DNA of 64,000 nucleotides from Lycocorax pyrrhopterus obiensis (Eukaryota > Chordata > Aves > Passeriformes > Paradisaeidae), in assembly GCA_014706295.1 (NCBI GenBank), contig JACSVZ010000001.1:79730237-79794236 (forward strand). The letters are read 5' to 3'. A program made the translations under genes and the position numbers. Positions 61,095 to 64,000 of the stretch are shown in pieces. The notes beneath the pieces were generated by a model, which was not told where the DNA came from, did not search any database, and saw nothing but the letters and a program-made list of their open reading frames with translations. Positions within the stretch are counted from its first letter, which is position 1; every line of letters begins with the position of its first letter.

Positions 61095-61900
61095 GGTCAT
61101 CAGCTCCTCCAGCTTTCAGACAAGCTCAGTCAGCCTTAGACCATCTCTAAGAAACTAGATCTTTCTTAAAAACTGGCAGTGCCTGGGACCACACAGAGTC
61201 CCGAGACAATCTGTTCCAGTGCTTAAATACCTTTATAGTTAGAAAGTTTCTCCTAATAGCTAACCTAAATCTCCCTTGCTACAAATTAAGCTGATTACTT
61301 CTCATCCTTCTCTCCACGGACATGGAGAACCATTGATCACCAGCCTCCTCAAGCCTTCCTTATGGTTAAAAACTCCAGTCCTGTTCTCCACTTTTCTTTC
61401 TCTGTTATAGAAGAGATGATTCCTCCAGCTTTTTCTCATAGGTCATATTTCTCCCTGTTGAGCCTCTTTTAAGTTATTCTGCATTTTCTTAAAAGATAAC
61501 ATCCAAAACATTACTCAAACACAGATTTTGTAAATGTGAGGTAAACTAAATTAGCCAATGTCATGTTTCACCCAGGATGTGGCTCTCAATGGACTCAGGA
61601 GAGATATAAGTACTTTCTAAGCCAACATTACACTGTTGACTCCTCTTCAGTTTATGATCCGTCACCACCACCAAATTTTTTTTGCACAGCATTGTGGAAT
61701 TACTGCTTTCCCCTACACTTTACTGGAGCTTTAATTCCTAAAACATATCCTTCAGATTGGTCTTCACTAAATTCCCTTTTTGTGATTTTAAACTATATTT
61801 ATTGCCTGAAGCAGATTCATTCCCGTTTCAAGCCCTTCTTCCAAAATGCTTGAGGCCCCTGTCAGATTGTTGTTCTAATAGCTATATAGATTTTTTTCTT
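61095..61900 (-). mobile_element. Ancient CR1-like LINE fragment
   Basis: Read on the minus strand it follows old CR1 order over about 800 bp: 'ctgttccagtgcttaaatac', 'ctttatagttagaaagtttc', 'taacctaaatctcccttgc', 'cactgttgactcctcttcag', 'ttccaaaatgcttgaggccc'. These blocks are shared with old CR1 subfamilies of reptiles and birds. The many changes make it the oldest CR1 in the window. Both ends are approximate, and no terminal tail was found. Confidence 0.75.
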
Positions 61901-64000
61901 ATATTCCTTGCTATCTGCACTGTATTTCACACTGTTCTCTTATTTTGGCCATAATAATGGCAATATTTATCATCAGAAATATTTGTTGCAAATTTTTGTG
62001 CATTTCTTTGCCTCTTGGATCTTTAGGAAGTTCTAATACAGCCACAAGTTTCTTGTTACATATCTGCTTTTCTCCCCAGATGAAAAATTGATCAGTGAGC
62101 TGCTTCTTTATCTTCTTTCCCTTAAGATTAGGAATTACAAGTTTTTTGGGATAGCTTTCCTCAGATACTTTCTGACTTTGATTCAAGCTATATTAATAAT
62201 TCTGCCCATTTCAATCAAAAAAAAGCATGAAAATTTGTTCCAGCAGATTTCCAAACCCACAACTGGGTTGTGTGTGTCCAGCTAGGCTGCTTTATCCAGA
62301 GGACTTCAATTCCCTGGCCATCACCATTACCAGTCTTGCCCTTGGAGTGCTTCTCATGTTGTTAACACACTTCTCATACTTCACGACCTGATCAAGTCAT
62401 TTCTAGTAAAGCTCTTCATGTGTTTATGCTTCCATTATTATTCCCTTCACCCAGATGTTCTCAAAACTCCTATCATGACTTCCAGGACATTCAAGTAAGC
62501 ATGGACAGGCCTCCTTTCTGTTTTATTGGTATAACTATGATGTTGAGCACAGATTTTACAGACTGCATCTCATGGTTGTATTTATGTAAGTAAACACACA
62601 TATACAGAAAGGTGTGTGATTCTACCTCACCCAGCAGAATGAGCTATGAAAATCACCAGCAGATGATGACCCAGTTCTTAAAAACATTTCCAGCAAACTA
62701 CGCCCCTCTTCCACTGCTAGCCTCCATCTCCTTCTCCTTCTCCACCCTGTCTCGCCATTATCCTCACAGAGAGAATAATTATTATTCTGGCTGAAAAACT
62801 ACAGCCCAGCAATATCCATCTTACAGTCTATATGTGGTTTGCAGTTTGAAGTGGAACACACTTTTCACAGCAGCCTTCAAATACAGGCATGGACTATAGT
62901 TTCAATAAACTTTACTTTCATTACATTTTAACTATACAGTCACACACTTACAAAGAAAATGACTGTGGTTTTTCTTCACTGCCATGGTGCTAAATATGTA
63001 CTAATCACTGGTAACATAGAAGAAGGGAGGGCTGGCTCGTGTTTAGTGCATGTCACTGCTGCTGAAGGAAGTTCAATGAGCTCTGCTGGGCTTTCCTGTG
63101 AAGTTACTGCTGCATGTGAACAAAGGTACTACAGCCTTTCCTGAACAGCAAGAGTAATCAGCTTGTACAGAGCTTTTATCCAAGGAATATCAAATTGGTT
63201 ACCCAATGTTAATTAACTCTCAGGGTGTTCCTGTGTGATACATTGCTGTTGTTCACAAACAAAATAAACTTTGCTAGTTTACAACAAGCTGACTGAAGTA
63301 ATTAATATCACCCATACGTAAAACGCATGAATACACTCATTCAAAGACTCTCAGCTTCCAAAAAAATTCAAGATAGTCACATATTTATGATTTCCTTTTA
63401 ATTAAGAGACAAGATTAACTAAAAATGTTTGCTGATGACCCTGCCCCTCCATTCCAAGGTGTAAGACCACAGCCAGAGCTGTGACTTCTTGTGTTCGAAG
63501 AATATTTTTCCCATCCTGCAGAGCAGATGCACATGATCCTTGCGGAGAAAGAAGGCTGTGCACTCCAGCTCTGCTGGGGCTGCAGCCAGCACATACGCAC
63601 TCACAATGCCGTAGGGACTAGCACGTCTTTCCCATGCTCCCACCCTGCCAAGGCACTGGGAACAACCCAAGATCAGCAGACATGGGGACTTGGGGGTGCC
63701 CTGGCTCCCCATGGTTCACAGATGCCAGTTACTCCAGCATGGTAATGGCAAAATGCGTGGCCACTTGAAACTCAACCAGTCCAGCAGTGCCCACACAGAC
63801 ATGCTGAAACAGAAGCCCTAAATAACGTTATTTTTGTTTGAAGCATAAATTATGAGCCTCCAAGGAAGCTTGTCTCTACAACCAAAGATATGTAATAACT
63901 GCTGACAGTCTCACATGATGTATAGCTTTATTTTGACATCTAAAGGACTATTTTCAATTATTTCTTCCTGGACAATTATGCTTATTCTAGCCCCATAATG
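61901..64000. other. Unique noncoding DNA
   Basis: No gene or transposon recognised. A GC-richer patch at 63430-63740 carries overlapping 61-97-codon frames on both strands, without domains. Confidence 0.55.

Noticed and set aside
1..64000. CRISPR arrays, operons, phage or toxin systems
   Set aside because: No regularly spaced repeats, no long ORFs and no bacterial signals. The CR1 and LTR content identifies avian nuclear DNA.

Overview
This window is vertebrate nuclear DNA, and its interspersed repeats point to a bird. It carries at least twelve fragments of CR1, the dominant avian LINE family. Several end in the CR1-type tail of short repeats (ATTCTATGATTCTAT-like or ATTCT-like). It also holds pieces of endogenous-retrovirus LTRs of kinds I associate with neoavian birds. 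No sequence specific to one species was recognised, so the placement below Aves is inference.

I found no protein-coding gene, no tRNA or rRNA gene, no CRISPR array and no bacterial or phage feature. The longest open frames are about 120-154 codons. They are scattered over all frames, often overlap frames on the opposite strand, and match no family I know. The window therefore reads as an intergenic stretch or the inside of a very long intron. Small spliced exons, lncRNA exons and conserved enhancers cannot be excluded by eye.

Layout. 0-19 kb: mostly unique A+T-rich DNA with three short CR1 fragments (near 3.5, 6.5 and 8.3 kb), a (TTTTG)n tract, paired TGACAG inverted repeats near 5.4-5.6 kb, and a small GC-rich, CpG-containing patch at 9.3-9.56 kb. 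19.3-21.1 kb: a nested transposon stack, with an old CR1 next to or interrupted by a longer CR1 that retains a reverse-transcriptase motif and is itself split by an LTR 5' fragment. 22.1-22.4 kb: a rearranged LTR whose left end is inverted relative to the rest. 22.4-46.2 kb: mostly unique DNA with CR1 3' ends at 38.7 and 40.5 kb and a larger CR1 at 42.35-42.77 kb. 46.2-46.8 kb: a near-complete solo LTR. 47.6-47.7 kb: a G-rich block fused to a pure (AGGAG)13 microsatellite. 47.7-57.7 kb: unique DNA. 57.7-61.9 kb: four CR1 fragments of mixed orientation and age. 61.9-64 kb: unique DNA.

No genes can be said to work together here. The strongest observations are structural: the nested insertion history, the fold-back LTR, the G-quadruplex/polypurine locus, and a few symmetric motif pairs that could be regulatory. 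I did not find an undescribed biological system.
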